Assembly: GCA_033439765.1 (NCBI GenBank)
Contig: JAULSN010000001.1
Location: 6,696,001 to 6,760,000 of the forward strand
Direction of reading: 5' to 3'
Source of the DNA: Lasiosphaeria ovina
Taxonomy: Eukaryota; Ascomycota; Sordariomycetes; Sordariales; Lasiosphaeriaceae
DNA length: 64,000 nt
This document shows positions 53,575-64,000 of this stretch, in pieces. Under the pieces are notes generated by a model. It ran no database searches. It was not told where the DNA came from and saw nothing but the letters and a program-made list of their open reading frames with translations. Every line of letters begins with the position of its first letter. Positions within the stretch are counted from its first letter, which is position 1. The position numbers and the translations under genes were made by a program.

Positions 53575-55522
53575 ATGACTGCAGCGAAAGCACCAACAAC
53601 GAATGACGCAAGACCACTAGGAAGTGCAGCGGCAACAACATCAGCAACACAATGAGCGCAGGAGAGGACCATAGTGACCAACTTCCGTCCTTGGAATGTG
53701 TTTACTCTTCATGACCCTCCACTCTCTTTATCCTTACATTTCTTTGGTCCATGACACCCACGGACAAGCATGAGCTTGCTAAGAGGTAACTAGCACTTTG
53801 GCGCTCCATGTTCCCATCACACATTTCTTTAGTTCATAATGCGGTAGATGCAGAATCATCAGACCGGTAATTGTCATTATGGGGTACTTAAAGCGGCGAA
53901 TCTTGTAATTATACTTTGTAGTGGCATTCATATAACACGCGATCGATTATCGCGGCCATACTGATCTATAATTGACTTTCATTTCATTCCCGCTGCTTCA
54001 GCTTTGCTTTTGCCCTTTGACTACCTTAGTTTTTATACAGAGAGGCCGACATTTGTGTTGGCAGAATTGAGATAACTGAGGTGGCAATTATCATTGTTGG
54101 CTTTACGAACCCCTTCATTTTACTTGTTCGGAATCACTACCTCGGGCAAATGGCGGGGATAGGTTCATCCGATACTTGGGTGCTCGACATGTAGCTGCAT
54201 GATATTCTCTCATCTCTTTATCGTAGTATTAAGAATCTGAGAATGCACTTATCGCACCTGAGAGACCCACGAGAATGGTTCTCTACCTTATCTTGGGGTT
54301 CTATTGATTAGTAACTGAGGTCATAGTGCTAATTATGTCCGTCCATCTCAGTTGGAATCCTCTGGCTCCCCCCTTTGAGCATGTGAGCCGTTAACTCTCC
54401 AACTCTCCTCATCATGAACAACTAGGTTAACTCCCTTGTGATTGATAACATTAAGAGTCGGGCGTTTTAAGCCCCACTCAACATCGGGAAATAACGGCAG
54501 AGACCTATTATTATGCTTCGTCCTCGAAGCCCGATTATTGCCATACTTGCCCACTACCACGAAGCCCTACGATAGTCTACTAATCTTCACCAACCATAAG
54601 TCCTGTACAATAGTGAAGGTAAGAGCAAGATTGCTATATATGCTAATAGTGGCCGAAGATGAGAGCGAATTAGTCTGCACCAAGATGCACGAAGGCCGGC
54701 TGGCCGGTTCGGTACTCCATGAGGTATTCAAGGCCAGACGAAGTCGAATGTTCAGCAGGGTTAGGGATCAAACCCTACTAGTGTAAAATCTGCAATCAAA
54801 ATTGAGTGGAGAGAAACTGAATCGGGGATAAGCAAATGAGGAACGAGATAGCCCCTGCTAGTTCAGAGCCTAAAGCCGGACTAACCCCACTAGAGATGCC
54901 TGCTGTCAGCTGGAGCCTGGAACGGTGTGCCACAGCAGTCACAATGGAAGATCACCTCTTCTGCGGCGCGCGTGCACCGAACATCACCAGTACTGACCAT
55001 TTCCTGACACTTTTTATTAGTCGAACAATGGTAGACTGGCTCAAGGATTTCTTTGTTGGCCTCTCCACCTTTTGTTCCCTCTTTGGAAATTCGGTGAATG
55101 ATGGGAGACGCACCGTCACAGATTGGCGGGAAGATAACTGGAGCCCAGGGGGGTGCGATGGCGGCAAGCACAGTGCACGGCTAGTGATCTCCCTCACTCG
55201 TGACAATCAAGGTCTTGTCGACACTGTGCGATATGCGCCACGACCGGGTTCGTTTACGTTGTCGGCGCAACCGTGTACGGCAAGCACGACCCTCTACACG
55301 TGTATTTTAGGAGGGGTTGAGCTTTGCGAGACTAGTCCAATAAAAGTGGGGGCGTGGCACGCGAACTTCCTTGCCCATCGTGGCATAACCCCCTCTTCCT
55401 CCGGCAATCTTGTCGCAGAGAAATCTTTCTCGCCATCACAACACTACGTTGTGCTCCCAAGCCGCTTTCCGGTAAGGCGTGCTCCGTACCCACTCCCCGC
55501 CGCGCTGCGCCGCACCGACAGG
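53575..55522. other. Intergenic region, TA-rich
   Basis: About 1.9 kb. The first 1.2 kb is AT-rich and looks like worn repeat DNA. An open frame from 54836 runs into the start of copy C, but its upstream part has no recognisable protein features and is left out of the gene. Confidence 0.5.
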
Positions 55523-58500
55523 ATGGCCGAACTCGAAAACTATCTCCTTCGGATGGCCCGCGAGGTATCCAGGCGGAATACCCGACTAGAGGAAGAGCTT
55601 CGCGACCTTCGTTCCAACCTCGAAGCAGAAAAGACTGCCCTAGAAACCGAAGGCAAAGCGAAACTCAAGCGACAACAGACCATCAAACGAATGCTGCAGG
55701 ACGGAGAATGCCAGGCAAAAGACCTGGAGATTGAGATACAGCAGCTTCAAGAGTCGCTACGAGAGCGCCAAGACTGGCTCAAAAATGTTCAGCAGTCGAA
55801 CGAGGACCTCGAGCAGGAGCACAGACAATTGGAGCGCAGTATTGAGATACATCGGACAAGAGAAGAGCAGGTGTATCGAAAACACAACACCCAAGAGAAC
55901 GAGTTGAGACGCTCATTCGAAAAGTGGGCAGCGCCATATCAATCGGCGATTGAGCCCTTCGTTCGTCAGCCCCCACCGCCCGATTTACGGTTGTTGCGAG
56001 GCCCCTGCCCTGTATTTTGTGTCTAACCGCTCCCGTGCTACAGGCCTCGACCCTGCCCGAAGCGACCCCAGCTCCAGAACCCCGTAACCCAAACCAAGCT
56101 GCCAACCACCCGCGCATGTCACCTGCTGCACAGGACGACCGCGACGAGACTATAATCTTGCCCCATTCAAACTTGGAGGATGACAACGAGGACTCACAGC
56201 CAAGGCGATCGGACCGACCCACCAGAACTTCCCGACCCGCGAACGAGCCGGACCGGGCAACCTCTAACCAGCATCGTAAGCGAGGGGCCGCTGAAACGGA
56301 CAATAGCGGGCTCACCGAAGACTCCGTCCCGCAAAAGAGGCAACGACTAGGAAGCCAACAAAGGACGATAGACTTTGAAGAAGTTTACCAGAACGGGAGC
56401 GCAGAAGAAAAGCATTTCATTATCGAGTGGCCAAAGGAGACGGGCAAGTGGTACATTCTTCTGTGCGAAGAGCATCACAAGCATTTCCACAAACATCCGC
56501 TACAAGGGGCGGCCAAGCACCTCAGCGGGAGGCAACATGGCAACCTGAACAGAGGTTTCGACAATGCCATCGAGCAGCTCGGCATCCTTGTACAAAACTG
56601 CACCGAGGAAAAGGCCAAACTCAATAACCAAGTGCTCCGCGATTTCTTGCGTGCTTATCAAAGTCAGGACAATTCCCATCAGATCACCCAAGGCGAGGAA
56701 CCACCCCGCGAGTCACATGCCGGATCGCCCCACCTTCAGGACGATACTGGTCGCCAAAGCTCCACTATAGCGGCGCAGGCGGCGCATCCGGATAAACATG
56801 AGAAGGCAAAGGGGAAGCATGAGAAGCCAAAGGCGACGAAGTCGAGAGACTGCCCAGGCATCATTAATCCTGACGCCGGGAAGGTTTACCGCGCGATTCA
56901 TGAGGGAAAGGTATATACATGCCTTATACTGCCCCTGGGCAGCTTCCAGTCCGCCGGCGTGGAGGGCAACCTCTACAACTCTGATCTGGCCCACGAAATC
57001 CCCGTCTGTTACGACAAGTCCGGTGGGACCATTGTTGGATGGGCTGCGGAATACCAAGACCGACGCAAGTCAGTGCGTAACCGCAGGTTCCCCATTCTAT
57101 TCTTCGTCGACCTGGAAGTGCCGGACGAGGGCCACATCAAGATCCCCGAGGACAGAGCGGCTCTCATGTGGATGCGGGCCTCGAAGCTGAGATCGTTTGA
57201 CCTGGATGACCCTGAATGCAGAAATGCCAAAGGGTACGAAGGCGCCCGAAAGTTCTGTAAGAGGATGGGTCTGGTTGGCTCTCAAGCGCCAACGGAGGGC
57301 CCGGGCCGTGATAGTAAGTGACCATGCTCTCATTGTTGTAACGCTGCCACGTCTGTCACCCATGACTTGGACGCTAATGATAAGCAACGGCCAGGCAACC
57401 AGAGTGGCGAGCATTCTTCTGGCAGGGCTACCTCCAATGGCCCTCAACTCGCAGAAGAAGAGCAGGACATGATTATAGTTCTTCCGAGCCCGTCTTCTCC
57501 GTCCTCGACTAACATGGCCAGCGAGGCAGACGAGGAATCGGAGGGCGAGGAATCGGAGGGCGAGGAATCGGAGGGCAAGGAATCGGAGGGCGAGGAATCG
57601 GAGGGCGAGGAATCGGAGGGCGAGGAATTGGAGGGCGAGGAATCGGAGGGCGAGGACCAGATGATTGCCCAACAACAAGACAGTCTTCCCAACGACGGCG
57701 ACTGGGCAAGCGAATTCCTTGAGAACCTCGAACTCCAGACTGACGGCGATAACAACAACGTCCAAAACCAGACGGAGCCGCCCGCAACTGCCGAAAGCAG
57801 CATCCAGACTGAGACTGTCGAACGGAACGCGGCTTCCAAAATACAAACACCAACCCCTGCCCCTCCTCCCATGGTACAGGTACCGCCGGCCACTGTTCCC
57901 AACAATAATCGGCATAGTCAACATTCCTCTCCGGCCTTCGAGGGACGAGCCACGACTACTGCGAGGTTTGTCCCTGTTTCCGCATCAGAGTTGTCAGACA
58001 GGGAACAGTTGAGTGGGACAGTCCCGTCGACAGGCCCCCAGATTCCGCCAACCCATCAGGACCCAGAATCCGTGCACAGTCTCAGTGACGTTGCCATGGA
58101 AGTCACAGTGCATGACCAACCAAGTGAACCGGGGTCGGACGAAAGGACCGGCCGGTCTGGCATCGGCGAATTGCATCTCCCGGACCTCCAAGACGAGACT
58201 CTTGATGGAAACGATAGCTCGCTACCTAGCCAGCTGCTGCGCCAGCAACCTTCGACGGCTGCGAACAGCACCCCGGCCAACCTGTCAAGCCGGGTGTGGA
58301 CCGTTGATACCCTGCCCATGACTGGTCTTGGAATGCGGCAATGGGATACGGTCTCCACGCCCCAGAGTGTTGATCCGAAACAAGTCAATTCTGGGGCTCA
58401 CGGCCCGGAGATGTCACAGCAACCACGAACAGACCCCGTCTCCACTTCCTCCACTTCCGCATCTATTCCCACCCCGGTCTCCGTTAATGTCTTCGCTGCC

Positions 58501-58827
58501 GCAACCTCGACAGTGCCCCCTAACACCGCAGCCCAGAGGCCACCCGTGCGCCCTCTGCGTTTTCCGGTTGTCGGGCCGCTCTCTCAGCAATCACCACCGC
58601 GGTGGCAAAGGGAGAGCCGAAGTGAACGGCCCCGACGACAACTGTACAAGAGACCACCCACGCACCATTCCTCGGATGCGGTATCAACAGCAGGAGCGCC
58701 GCCATCACAACCAATCCCGGCTTCATCCCCAGCCCCAACAAGCAAACCAAGCCGTAGCCGCGGCGGCGACGGCAGCAGGATCGCAAGCAGCGCCCCTGTC
58801 GGAGGGACAGACTCCTATTATCTTTAG
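55523..58827 (+). CDS. Intact copy C of the coiled-coil / WY-Cys-His family, function unknown
   Basis: Start ATG at 55523. Exon 1 ends at 55960 (83-bp intron, weak GTTCGT donor) or 56011 (32-bp intron, unusually short); both are in phase to 56044. Exon 2 is 56044-57313, the intron is 57314-57394, and exon 3 is 57395-58827. The product is 1046 or 1063 residues. Domains in order: a coiled coil (about 1-135); a basic, disordered linker; an Asp-Phe-Glu-Glu-Val-Tyr-Gln block leading to Trp-Tyr-Ile-Leu-Leu-Cys-Glu-Glu-His and a His-rich stretch (a degenerate zinc-finger-like patch); a globular module with Ile-Pro-Val-Cys-Tyr and Phe-Pro-Ile-Leu-Phe-Phe motifs; then a long disordered tail with eight Glu/Ser/Gly units and a Trp-Thr-Val-Asp-Thr-Leu-Pro...Met-Arg-Gln-Trp-Asp motif. 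I do not recognise the family. Two broken relatives lie upstream. Confidence 0.7.
57535..57654 (+). repeat. Coding minisatellite, eight 15-bp units
   Basis: Eight head-to-tail copies of GAATCGGAGGGCGAG, two of them with one change, inside exon 3 of copy C. Each unit encodes Glu-Ser-Glu-Gly-Glu or a close variant and keeps frame, so copy-number change would alter only the length of the acidic run. Confidence 0.95.
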
Positions 58828-59979
58828 TGCGGCATGGGAAAGATTCATGTCGCAAAGGGCTCGGCCATTATTGAACTGCGGAGAGTCCCCATAATACGAA
58901 TAGTCGGGGATGTAGGATTATGAGCCGGCCGCATTACTGCCCATGCCCAGGGCCACCAAGCTCTTGGTCAGGTCCCCCTTCCTTGTCTGTCATCGTCATT
59001 TCCGAGCCCTCGGCTCGCTCGCCCGAAGGCTCAACTTTCGCCCTTGCATTGTTACTGCGGGAGATTGAGCTTTCACCAGGCCGCTCCTCCCTTCTTCACT
59101 ACCGTGTCGTTCTATTCAAACCTACTACCAAGCTGGCGTTGTGCTGGCTACGACAGGTACTTGGTGGTCAAAACCCGCCTTGTTTTATTTATTTCCCTTT
59201 CATAGGATAGTCACCTATGTGTACGAAGGCTGGGGCAAAAAGAAAGGGTCACCCTTCACAGTAGCTAAGTTCTGAACTCCCACAGTGTAGACTGCTTGGC
59301 TAGGTGTCGGCTAAGACCTTGAAAATCGCTAAACTCATTTTAGTAGCCCTGAAGACCCTTCTTGCACTGTGAAAGATTGACTTGTTGACCAGGCAGCTGG
59401 CGTGCGAGGCCTAACAAATTCTGGAACGTGACGTCCTGAACCTGACACTGGGGAAGGTGACCCTTTCTTTCTGCCCCAGCCTTCGTAACCAAGTAGCAAT
59501 ACTCTTCCTTTGCCAGCTTGGATACCTACTCTGGCAGGGAGCATGCCATGAGGACGGCACACGTATTTCCGCCCCTTCGACCTTTCTCGGGTGTTTCTTC
59601 GGCAACTACGTGTGTATAAGGATAGCTGTGTTTATTATTATTTGTATAATTACCAGTAGTAGGATCGGTGTGAGACCCACGTTGCTAATGAAGTGTTTCT
59701 CTTAGTATCTTTCCAGACTTGGTTCAGGACGGGTGACAAGATAACCTAGCAGGATCGAACGATCCTACCTTGTAATAAGCTTCGCGTGCTCATGTCGACG
59801 TCTCATGAAAAGCTACAGAAAGTTCGAGGGGTATCGCTCTACAACTCATTGGGGGAGGCTCGCGTAGTAAGAGATGCCACCCCACCGGAGACAAAGAATC
59901 AGGCGCTTCAAAACCTAAAGGACAGGAACGAGCGATGTTTTCACCCAAACACGCAAAACTACCAAATATTCCACAGAAC
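58828..59979. other. Intergenic region containing a MITE-like element
   Basis: No gene supported. It holds the inverted-repeat element at 59222-59487 and a short AGGATCG/CGATCCT palindrome near 59750. Confidence 0.5.
59222..59487. mobile_element. MITE-like element with 32-bp terminal inverted repeats and TA flanks
   Basis: The left end 59222-59253 and right end 59456-59487 are reverse complements over 32 bases with a single mismatch. The outermost two bases on each side are TA, as expected for the duplicated target of a Tc1/mariner-type transposase; inside them both ends begin CGAAGGCTGGGGCA. The 266-bp element has no coding capacity, so it would have needed a transposase from elsewhere. The well-matched ends suggest it is not very old and has largely escaped RIP. 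Confidence 0.75.
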
Positions 59980-61062
59980 CTACGTCCTGCCCGCCGGCGG
60001 CTCCGAAACCCGCACGACAATCTTGCCCCTCGCCCTCCCCTCGCGCAGCATCTTATACGCAGCCGGCACGTCCTCGAAGGCGACCGTGTGGCCAATGACA
60101 GGCGCGAGCTTGCCCTCGGCGACCCAGCCAGCAAGGCGCGCATACACCTCGGCGTTGCCCTTGTCGGCGGCAAACCCAAACCGGCGACGGGCGATCGCCG
60201 CCTTGGCCATGTTGGCGACGATCTTGCCGATGCCGCCAGCCGTAGGCGCCGCAGCGACCTGCATGTACGTGCCGTCCGGCCTGAGCAGGCTGGCAGTGCG
60301 CTCGTAGAAGTCGGCCGGGGCGCCGGCGCAGTCGACGACGAGATCGAAGGTGCGTTTCTGCAGCGCCAGCTCGCCGGCCACATCCGGCGTCGTCTTGTAG
60401 TCGACGACGTGGTCGGCGCCGAGCGCGCGCACGGCGGCGGCGTTCGCGGTCGACGCGCTGGCTGTCACGGAGGCTGCGCCGAGCAGCTTGGCGAACTGCA
60501 CCGCGTAGCTGCCGACGCCGCCGCTGCCGCCGTGGACGAAGACGTGCGTGTCCGGCTTGGCAGCCGCGCCGAGAGACGCGAGGGCCGTCCACGCGGTGCC
60601 GGCGCTGGTGCCGAGCGCGGCGGCCTGGTCGAGGCTCACGCCGGCGGCAGGCAGGGCGGCGAGCTCGGCCGTGGACGCGACGACGAACTCGCCCAGCGTG
60701 CCGTACCGCGACGCCTTGGCCAGCGAGCCGAACACGAGCTGGCCCTCCTCGAACGGCGATGCAGAGGGCGACAGCGACGGGTGCCGCGCGACGACGCGCC
60801 CGCTAAAGTCCATGCCCGGCTGCGAGTCCTTGCCCAGCCCGAACATGCGCCCGAACCAGTCCGACTCGGGCAGCTTGTAGTCGGCCGGGTTGAGCGCCGC
60901 CGAGATCACCTGGACGAGGAACTGGTCTTTTGCGAGGGACTGCTTGTCGGGTGCTGGTGCGGCCGTGTCCAGCACGATTGAGTCCTCGAGGAGCTTGCCG
61001 GCGAGGGTTTTGGCTGTGGTGCCGTCTGCGTACCGCCAGGCTCGCATCGTGGCTGGGACCAT
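59980..61062 (-). CDS. Zinc-independent MDR oxidoreductase (quinone oxidoreductase-like)
   Basis: A single-exon gene of 360 residues with ATG at 61062. The N-terminal catalytic domain has Ala-Leu-Asn-Pro-Ala-Asp-Tyr-Lys and Gly-Met-Asp-Phe-Ser-Gly, typical of the quinone oxidoreductase/enoyl reductase branch of medium-chain dehydrogenases. The cofactor domain has GGSGGVGSYAVQFAK, the NADP(H)-binding loop. The structural-zinc Cys cluster of alcohol dehydrogenases is absent. Members reduce quinones or activated double bonds, and some act as trans-enoyl reductases beside polyketide synthases; no such synthase is in view here. Cytosolic by sequence. Confidence 0.9.
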   Translation of the reverse strand: MVPATMRAWRYADGTTAKTLAGKLLEDSIVLDTAAPAPDKQSLAKDQFLVQVISAALNPADYKLPESDWFGRMFGLGKDSQPGMDFSGRVVARHPSLSPSASPFEEGQLVFGSLAKASRYGTLGEFVVASTAELAALPAAGVSLDQAAALGTSAGTAWTALASLGAAAKPDTHVFVHGGSGGVGSYAVQFAKLLGAASVTASASTANAAAVRALGADHVVDYKTTPDVAGELALQKRTFDLVVDCAGAPADFYERTASLLRPDGTYMQVAAAPTAGGIGKIVANMAKAAIARRRFGFAADKGNAEVYARLAGWVAEGKLAPVIGHTVAFEDVPAAYKMLREGRARGKIVVRVSEPPAGRT

Positions 61063-62385
61063 TGTGTTGGTGAACGGGGGGGGGGGAGGGTTGAGACTGT
61101 TGTGAAAGGCAATCTTGCGCGTTGCTTGGGTTTCTGGTGGTGTTTGGTAATGTCAAAGGGAGGAAGAAATGAGGTGAAGTTTATGATTCTTCCAACGGGT
61201 GTTCTAATAAGCGCTAGCTCGAGTGAGGCTGAGTGTGGACAAAGAATGCGAGCTCGGACTCTGCGAGCGGCGGGCGGTTCGCATTACCCTCCACGTCAAG
61301 TGGATACAGAGACCGAGCTCAGCCCGTTGCGTCTGGGCGCTGCTTTGATTGAAACAGCAAAGGAAGATATACCATCGACGTGGGAAATGTGTTTCCTTGG
61401 CACGAGTCTTATACCATTGTCGGCGGCCCCCTCGACACTTGGTTCCGCGTACGGAACGCATTTAGGGGCCGCCGGGGGCCAGCCAGCAGCCCTTGAATTG
61501 TCCCGACGTCGGGTTTGGACTCGAAACTTGCCGACATGATCAAGTCAGCACTGGGTGCGGTTCTGCTGCTGTCAAAAAGCCTTTTTGGTCTGGGTGAGTC
61601 CAGAACCAAAGGACCCGAACGGACGATATGTGATTCGCCCGCCTCGCCAATTCCAGACGCAGCAGCCGGAATATCCGTTGCTGGATGGTGTTGTATTACT
61701 CCCATGAAAAGTCAATGCTGGAGATAAGTATTGTTTGAGGTAGAGGTCGTGCGAGGGAGGTCGGAGGAAGGTAGTCAACTATGTCAATATACCTTTGAGG
61801 CTGAGATAGACGTTGGATAGGAGGTCTCCGAGGTAAACATCAGAGCACACTCGACTGTAAGGAAAGTAGTTATCGCCTGCCCTGGTGCAAACGTGTGTTA
61901 GGTAAGGTCTGGCTGGAGCTGCATATAATATCGGCAGACTTATCATTGGCAGGCCACAGGCTTTAGCCGGAGGAATACTCCATGCTCCTCAACTGTAACC
62001 TAAATATGGACATCGATACAGTATCTGGTACCATAATATAGATCTGGCCAAATAGCAGACCAGCCGTGTCCAATAGCAGGACTGCCCGCCCCGTGTCGCT
62101 CACAGCCATGCTCATAACTACACCGCAAATAGGTCGAATGACCGGGTCTTGCACACGTTACACGCGGAATGGCAGCAAATAATGCTGCGTTGTTCTGTTG
62201 TCGGTATAGAAGTCGGTAGGTGTTCTGCCCAGGAATCTATAGGATGCCGATGCAACGGTCGCTCTATCCAGGTGCAGATACACCTTGCCTGCGTAACTTT
62301 ATTCTGTGAGTAATAAAGACCGGGCTCGGTCTGTAGTTCTTGACCTCGAACAGAGCAAGCGACCACGATCAACAACCCACCCAGG
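61063..62385. other. Intergenic region between divergent genes
   Basis: About 1.3 kb with no gene I can support, only short frames. A G-run lies at 61078-61087. It holds promoters for the reductase and the esterase. Confidence 0.5.
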
Positions 62386-62837
62386 ATGAAGTTCCCACCT
62401 TATATGCCGGCTCTTGCTCTGCCGCTGCTACAGCTGGTTCTCCTCGCCCCATTCGCAGCAGGAGTGGCAGGACCTGAGCAGCAACTGACCGTACAGACAG
62501 CCACGGGCACGTACACGGGGCTCATAGACGCCGATGCGTTCCCGGGGGTGCGGCAGTTCCGCAGCATCGCGTACGCGGAGCCGCCGATCGGGGCGCGGCG
62601 GTGGCTGGCGCCCGTAGCAGCGCCAGCGTCGCGGCGGCAGTTCTTCGCGCGCCGCTTCCCGCCGTCGTGCCCGCAGTACCAGTCGCGCAACCTGACGGCC
62701 TGGACCACCAACATCACCGACTTCGCCGTGCGCCTGTACGGCCAGAGCTTCACCGCCGGCGCCATGGCCCAGGCGTCCTCCGAGGACTGCCTGTACCTGG
62801 CCGTGTGGGCGCCGCTGCTCAACTCGTCGTCCGCCGT

Positions 62838-62875
<38 letters not shown>

Positions 62876-64000
62876 GCACGGCTTCGGCAAACACCACGCA
62901 GCCCTCGCTGCTCCCCGTTGCGCTGTTCCTGCCCGGCGGCGACTTCGTCGGCGGCGGCGTCGACGTGCCGTACCAGCGGCCCGCAGGGCTCGTCGCACAC
63001 GCCGCAGCCGCCGGACAGCCCGTCATCGCCGTGACGGCCAACTACCGCGTCAACATCGCGGGGTTCCCGTGGGCGGCGGGCTTGGCGGCGCAGAACGTCG
63101 GCGTGCTCGACATGCGCGCCGCGCTCGAGTGGGTGTACGCCAACATCGCTGCCTTCGGCGGCGACCCGGCCCGCATCACGCTGTGGGGCCAGAGCGCCGG
63201 GGGTGTCGCGGCGGATTTGCTCGCGTATGCGTATCCAGACGATCCGCTCATCGCGGGGCTGTTCTTGCAGTCGGGGACCGCCATGGTGAATATCTCGTAT
63301 CCCGACGCGGGGCATACGAATTTCACGTTCGTGGCGAGGAATGTTGGGTGGTGGGTTACCCCTTTTTTTTTCTTTGGGTCTCTTTGTCCGGCGGTTCGTT
63401 CTTTGTGCGTTTCTGGGTCAACCGAACGGGGGGCGCAAAACACAGCCCCTTTTTGGCTGGCTTTTATTGTCACAAGGCGGCCACAACCTGTCTCCAATCG
63501 TTAGCATGATGAAAAAGTTAACACAGCCAGCGACTTCCCGTCGGACCCGGCCGCGGAACTGGCGTGCATGCGCCAGGTGCCCATGTCGCTGCTGCAGAAC
63601 TTCATCGGGCAGTACAAGGACAACGGTACACGCCCGTCCCTAACCTTCAAGCCCGTCCCGGACGGAGAGCGCGTCTTCTTCGACTACACGGCGCGGACCG
63701 CGGCGGGGCGCATCGCGCGGGTGCCGGCGCTGGTCAGCACGACGTCCAACGAGCAATCCACCCTCTACCGGTACCCAACGACCAACGTCACCGCGGGGCC
63801 GTGGCAGGCGGGGGTCGACGCGGCCACCGTCAGCGTGTTCGTGTGCCTGGCCAGCAACACGACGGCGGCGCGCGCGCGGCAGGGCCTGACGACGTACCGG
63901 TACGAGTACGCGGGCAATTTCAGCAGCCTGACGCCGCTGCCGTGGATGGGCGCCTACCACGCCAGCGACGTGCCCATGCTGTTCGGCACGTATGGCGGCC
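62386..64000 (+). CDS. Secreted type-B carboxylesterase/lipase (3' end beyond the window)
   Basis: Exon 1 is 62386-63350, the intron is 63351-63530 (180 bp), and exon 2 is open from 63531 to the right edge. The junction rebuilds Asn-Val-Gly-Cys, a conserved spot in the family. Residues 1-25 are a signal peptide. The triad is visible: Ser in Gly-Gln-Ser-Ala-Gly-Gly (about 63187-63204), Glu in Thr-Ser-Asn-Glu-Gln (about 63750), and His in Ala-Tyr-His-Ala-Ser-Asp (about 63960). Ser-Glu-Asp-Cys-Leu-Tyr-Leu is the second family signature. A Thr run of 12-13 residues from a 6-bp repeat sits in a surface loop, along with several N-glycosylation sites. It likely hydrolyses extracellular esters; about 480 residues are in view and the C-terminus is missing. 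Confidence 0.88.
62839..62874 (+). repeat. 6-bp microsatellite in the esterase coding region
   Basis: Six copies of ACGACC encode a Thr run in exon 1 of the esterase. Frame is kept, so length changes would be tolerated. Confidence 0.9.

Noticed and set aside
54836..55522. Upstream in-frame extension of copy C
   Set aside because: The extension has no protein-like features or similarity to copies A and B, whose coiled coils begin at the matching internal ATG.
59935..60981. A 348-residue plus-strand open frame antisense to the MDR reductase
   Set aside because: It is a shadow of the GC-rich reductase gene: it lacks any domain and its composition (Arg/Ala/Gly) is that of an antisense frame.

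Overview
The window looks like a nuclear contig from a filamentous ascomycete (Pezizomycotina). The Sordariomycetes, and probably the Sordariales, are the best guess. The reasons are: short introns (about 57-130 bp) with GT...AG ends and CTAAC/CTGAC-like branch sites; tRNAs with introns one base 3' of the anticodon; Clr5, HET, SesB-like N-terminal and fungal MYND protein families; and TA-rich gaps that look like repeat debris worn down by RIP. I rebuilt gene models by hand from reading frames, splice signals and phase, so exon borders are predictions. Genes lie on both strands and no operon logic applies.

Layout. 1-8.8 kb: two MYND zinc-finger proteins (the first runs off the left edge) flank a CorA-like membrane protein and an intron-containing tRNA-Tyr. 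10.3-27.8 kb: a block rich in signalling and heterokaryon-incompatibility-type genes. It holds a Clr5 plus ankyrin protein, a SesB-like plus ankyrin protein, an RBR E3 ubiquitin ligase divergent from a two-domain ubiquitin-like protein, a protein with a duplicated Cys/His unit and an acidic tail, a coiled-coil protein, an intron-containing tRNA-Gly and a HET-domain protein. 28-34 kb: a PsiD-type phosphatidylserine decarboxylase family enzyme, a small secreted peptide and a short-chain dehydrogenase. 34.7-40.8 kb: a large protein joining a trypsin-like segment to a multi-pass membrane region, divergent from a single-pass membrane protein, followed by a small secreted cysteine-rich peptide with a defensin-like layout. 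43-64 kb: a PLP enzyme of the D-threonine aldolase/D-serine dehydratase type, an MFS transporter divergent from an alpha/beta hydrolase, a zinc-independent MDR reductase, and a secreted type-B carboxylesterase cut by the right edge.

Between 45.6 and 58.8 kb lie three members of one unrecognised gene family. Each has a coiled coil, a degenerate Cys/His patch and a shared C-terminal module. One copy looks intact and two are broken by stops and frameshifts. A 266-bp element with 32-bp terminal inverted repeats flanked by TA (59.2-59.5 kb) is a good MITE candidate.

The most interesting associations are the shared 506-bp promoter region between the RBR ligase and the ubiquitin-like gene, next to ankyrin, SesB-like and HET genes, and the cysteine-rich secreted peptide beside the trypsin-like membrane gene. 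Functional links between neighbours are inferred from position only.
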